Assembly (NCBI GenBank): GCA_964017045.1 | Contig: OZ024799.1 | Coordinates: 35,345,736 to 35,409,735, forward strand | Length of the DNA stretch: 64,000 bases | Direction: 5' to 3' | Origin: Omphiscola glabra | Taxonomy: Eukaryota > Mollusca > Gastropoda > Lymnaeidae | In this document: positions 61,438 through 64,000 of the stretch, in pieces | Numbering within the stretch: the first letter of the stretch is position 1 | How the letters are laid out: every line of letters starts with the position of its first letter | Program-made: the position numbers and the translations under genes | Notes under the pieces: generated by a model | What the model was told of the DNA's origin: nothing | Database searches by the model: none | What the model saw: the letters and a program-made list of their open reading frames with translations, nothing else

Positions 61438-61762
61438 ACAAGGAGCGATGACAAGAAACAATGACAAGGAGCGATGACAAGAATCAATGACAAGGAGCGA
61501 TGACAAGAATCAATGACAAGGAGCGATGACAAGAAACAATGACAAGGAGCGATGACAAGAATCAATGACAAGGAGTGATGACAAGAAACAATGACAAGGA
61601 GCGATGACAAGAATCAATGACAAGGAGCGATGACAAGAATCGATGACAAGGAGCGATGACAAGAATCAATGAAAAGGAGCGATGACAAGAATCAATGAAA
61701 AGGAGCGATGACAAGAATCAATGAAAAGGAGCGATGACAAGAATCGATGACAAGGAGCGATC
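61438..61762. repeat. 26-bp minisatellite
   Basis: About 12 copies with core aggagcgatgacaagaatca. The right-hand units carry a gaaaagg variant. Confidence 0.95.
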
Positions 61763-63307
61763 AGCCATTCAATGCCCCCAGACAATTATATATTTTTTTT
61801 ATTCATAGTCGATGGAACACATTACGACCTTGACCTTCTAAACAAAGGAATATTTATTTTTAATAAAGAAATATAAACGCATATCAAAATAATAATAATA
61901 AATTGTTTAATATTCAGAGGTACGTGCCACATGTTCAGTATGACACTAGGGCTTTTATATGAACGTCATACATTAGACTATAATTTATGACGGTTTTGTA
62001 AAGTTAAAAAAAAATAATTTATGATTTTTAAATGCATAGGTATTATTTATTAGCCGGCCGGGGGGCGGGGGATAGGGATACCTCATGGCCATTAGTCTGA
62101 AAATAATTTTTAAAATATTTTGTTTCGCCGTCTTTGTATCAATCAACATTGTAATTAGAATGATAGGTCATTTTTTAAAAGCATTGTGTGTCATAGAACC
62201 AACCCCATCCTTTGTTCACCTATGCTGGGCTCTTTCAAAGATGGCTTGATTTTCTTTTCTGATGCAATTTCCTTTGCAGTGTTCATTACTGATGCAAATA
62301 ATAATTCTCTTTCGTGGTCGAGGAACAGATTGCATCTTGGACTTGTGTAATTGCTACGTCACGTTGCATAACCGAGGTGGTCAAGGTCTTGTTGAAAGTG
62401 TTGGCAGAAAGCATCACGTCATACCATTTAGCCATGGCTTGCAGCAAGAAATTTGAACATTTCTAGATCGTAGTTTTTAATACAGACACCTTCACTATTC
62501 AATTTAGTGTCTTCGAGAGATTGAGCTCAGAAGGATAGTTCGGGGAAAAGACAGACTTACCATTAGCTTATGTTATATCTCTGAAAATGTACTTGAGGAA
62601 TTTGCATCAGAGAGCCATCGAGCTGATTAAAGCTCTTAATTTCCCCCCCCCCCCCAAAAAAAAAGCACCCACCCCACTTCAAGCCTGAAAAATTCTAACG
62701 GTCGGGCCGCGAAGCGGTACGTTGGAGATCTCCTCCTGCTAGGACAGCCCCCGCCCGCACACATAGCTAGTACCTCCGAACGTTGTGTTGATTGTAAGTT
62801 AGGACCTGTAAATAGGCCCTGTATCTAAATCATTTCGGCTAACAGCCCAACCCCCGGTGGGGGGGGGCGGGGGCGCTAAGATTCCAGCATTCACTCAAAA
62901 GTGCAGAAAAATCATTAGGTTAAATCTGGGGACATAACCCAATTCTTTGGGTGTGTGTGACATTGTTTTTAATGATGTATTGGTTGAACTGAGAAACAAG
63001 AGGACAGAATCGTGGAAAAAGGGGGGGGGGGCATTTGTTTAGAATTTTTAAAGTCTTTCTTTGAGATCTTCGGCAATTTTGGATTTGTATTGTATATGAC
63101 AGGATATCCGACAAGAATCAGGGACGCTTTTATTTTGTGTTGAGATTGTTTTAATGGTCGTGCAGACTACTGTTAGTTTCTTGATATGCTTTCATAATAT
63201 GCATACGAATTCTCATTAACTGTTATTTACTTTGTTGAAGGACGTCTGTCTTTCTCGATATTCAAAGAAGGCGCATTTTATGTTTAAATCCAGTATATTA
63301 ACTTCGA
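61763..63307. other. No recognised feature
   Basis: Contains poly-C/poly-G runs near 62643, 62860 and 63022 and a GC-rich patch at 62700-62880. No gene recognised. Confidence 0.4.
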
Positions 63308-63490
63308 TTGTGTGTGTCTAGTGCAAAATCTTCGGACGTCCAATTGACCCTCTTCCCGTCAAGCTATCGAGCTGAAACTTGCCACATATGCTCGTTACGA
63401 TGAAAACACATTCTATTAAATTTTCCGCCCCACCCCGTACACCAAAACTAAGTTTTTCCTGTTTTTCAAGGTGAAAAAGTAGGAAATGTG
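63308..63490 (+). repeat. Dispersed repeat family, copy 3
   Basis: Matches the 10.37 and 60.56 kb copies: ggacgtccaattgaccctct, tcccgtcaagctatcgagct, gaaacttgccaca, then a C-rich stretch and gtttttcaagg. Confidence 0.65.
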
Positions 63491-64000
63491 ATGACACTAA
63501 TTGCTTGATATAAAATTCCCGATGACTGCGCTAAATGCGATTCTTTTTTTAGTGCGTTTGGTGACTAATATTTTCTTTTGTTTTTCTGAAATCTTAGAGG
63601 AAATAAATCTTCGGTGTAAAAGCGGGTAGAGCATAAGAATATTAATATAAAATAATAGAAAATGCAAATCTAGGATTTATACAAACAACTGCGTTTTTAG
63701 GAGTTCTTTTTTTATTACCGTTGATTTCATCGGTACATTACCAAACATATTACCTTACACTCGAGCCCTCAGTGTATTAGTTCGCTTATCTCTTACGTCA
63801 TTTCTTCACATCGACAATTTTTCTAGAGAAAAATAAATACATTATAAATATATGTATGCTTACAAGGTTTCAAAAACATTATTAATTTCTTTTTACCTAC
63901 TACCTAAACTTAAAGCTAATTTAATTTTGTTCGATACTAGGTTATTGATTATGGATAAGTTGTAATGTATGTTCTTCTTAACTGGGATACGTTCTTGTTA
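63491..64000. other. No recognised feature
   Basis: AT-rich to the window edge. Confidence 0.4.

Overview
This window looks like non-coding, repeat-dominated animal nuclear DNA. It is AT-rich, has no compact operon-like gene layout, and shows several families of metazoan transposable elements in decayed form. I recognise no intact cellular protein gene, rRNA, tRNA or CRISPR array. The best guess for the host is a heterobranch (pulmonate-type) gastropod mollusc. This rests on two short hAT elements that closely resemble, from memory, the SPIN family known from the pond snail Lymnaea stagnalis, and on the mix of CR1/L2-like and RTE-like LINE debris. It is an inference, not an identification.

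Layout. About fifty tandem arrays with units of 9 to 95 bp, most with unrelated units, are scattered every 1-2 kb. By rough addition they cover about 30% of the window. The largest are a 21-bp array (24.5-26.4 kb), a 29-bp array (32.9-35.3 kb), a 45-bp array (35.6-37.0 kb), a 25-bp array (39.8-40.7 kb), a 46-bp array (38.4-39.2 kb), a 28-bp array (27.6-28.8 kb) and a 43-bp array (59.3-60.0 kb). Several show higher-order repeats (90, 230, 336 and 1160 bp), a sign of ongoing unequal exchange. The long open frames seen over these arrays come from stop-free units whose length is a multiple of three; most are open in several frames on both strands and are not good gene candidates.

Transposable elements. 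A Helitron Rep-domain fragment lies on the minus strand at 521-885. The 3' ends of one CR1/L2-like LINE family appear at 1.1, 2.2-3.0 and 9.1 kb. One 2.9-kb, 5'-truncated and mutated RTE-like LINE lies at 43.1-46.0 kb (minus strand) and interrupts a 42-bp tandem array. C-terminal or tail fragments of a second RTE-like family lie at 9.2, 14.3, 46.7, 52.8 and 58.3-58.6 kb. Non-autonomous hAT-type elements lie at 18.1-19.1, 28.56-28.74, 49.84-50.03 and 56.74-56.92 kb; the last three have near-perfect 8-bp target duplications. Other inverted-repeat elements are at 3.27-3.52 and 8.47-8.70 kb, and a probable one at 54.1-55.2 kb.

The most interesting pattern is that two tandem arrays can be traced to transposon coding sequence. 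The 43-bp array at 1-521 is an amplified piece of the adjoining Helitron Rep open frame. The 27-bp array at 9.23-9.54 kb is an amplified piece of the adjoining LINE C-terminus. A third array (18.3-18.9 kb) sits inside a hAT-like element. Conversely, a SPIN-like element (28.56 kb) and a LINE (43.1 kb) have inserted into pre-existing arrays. The window therefore shows both birth of minisatellites from transposons and transposon invasion of minisatellites.
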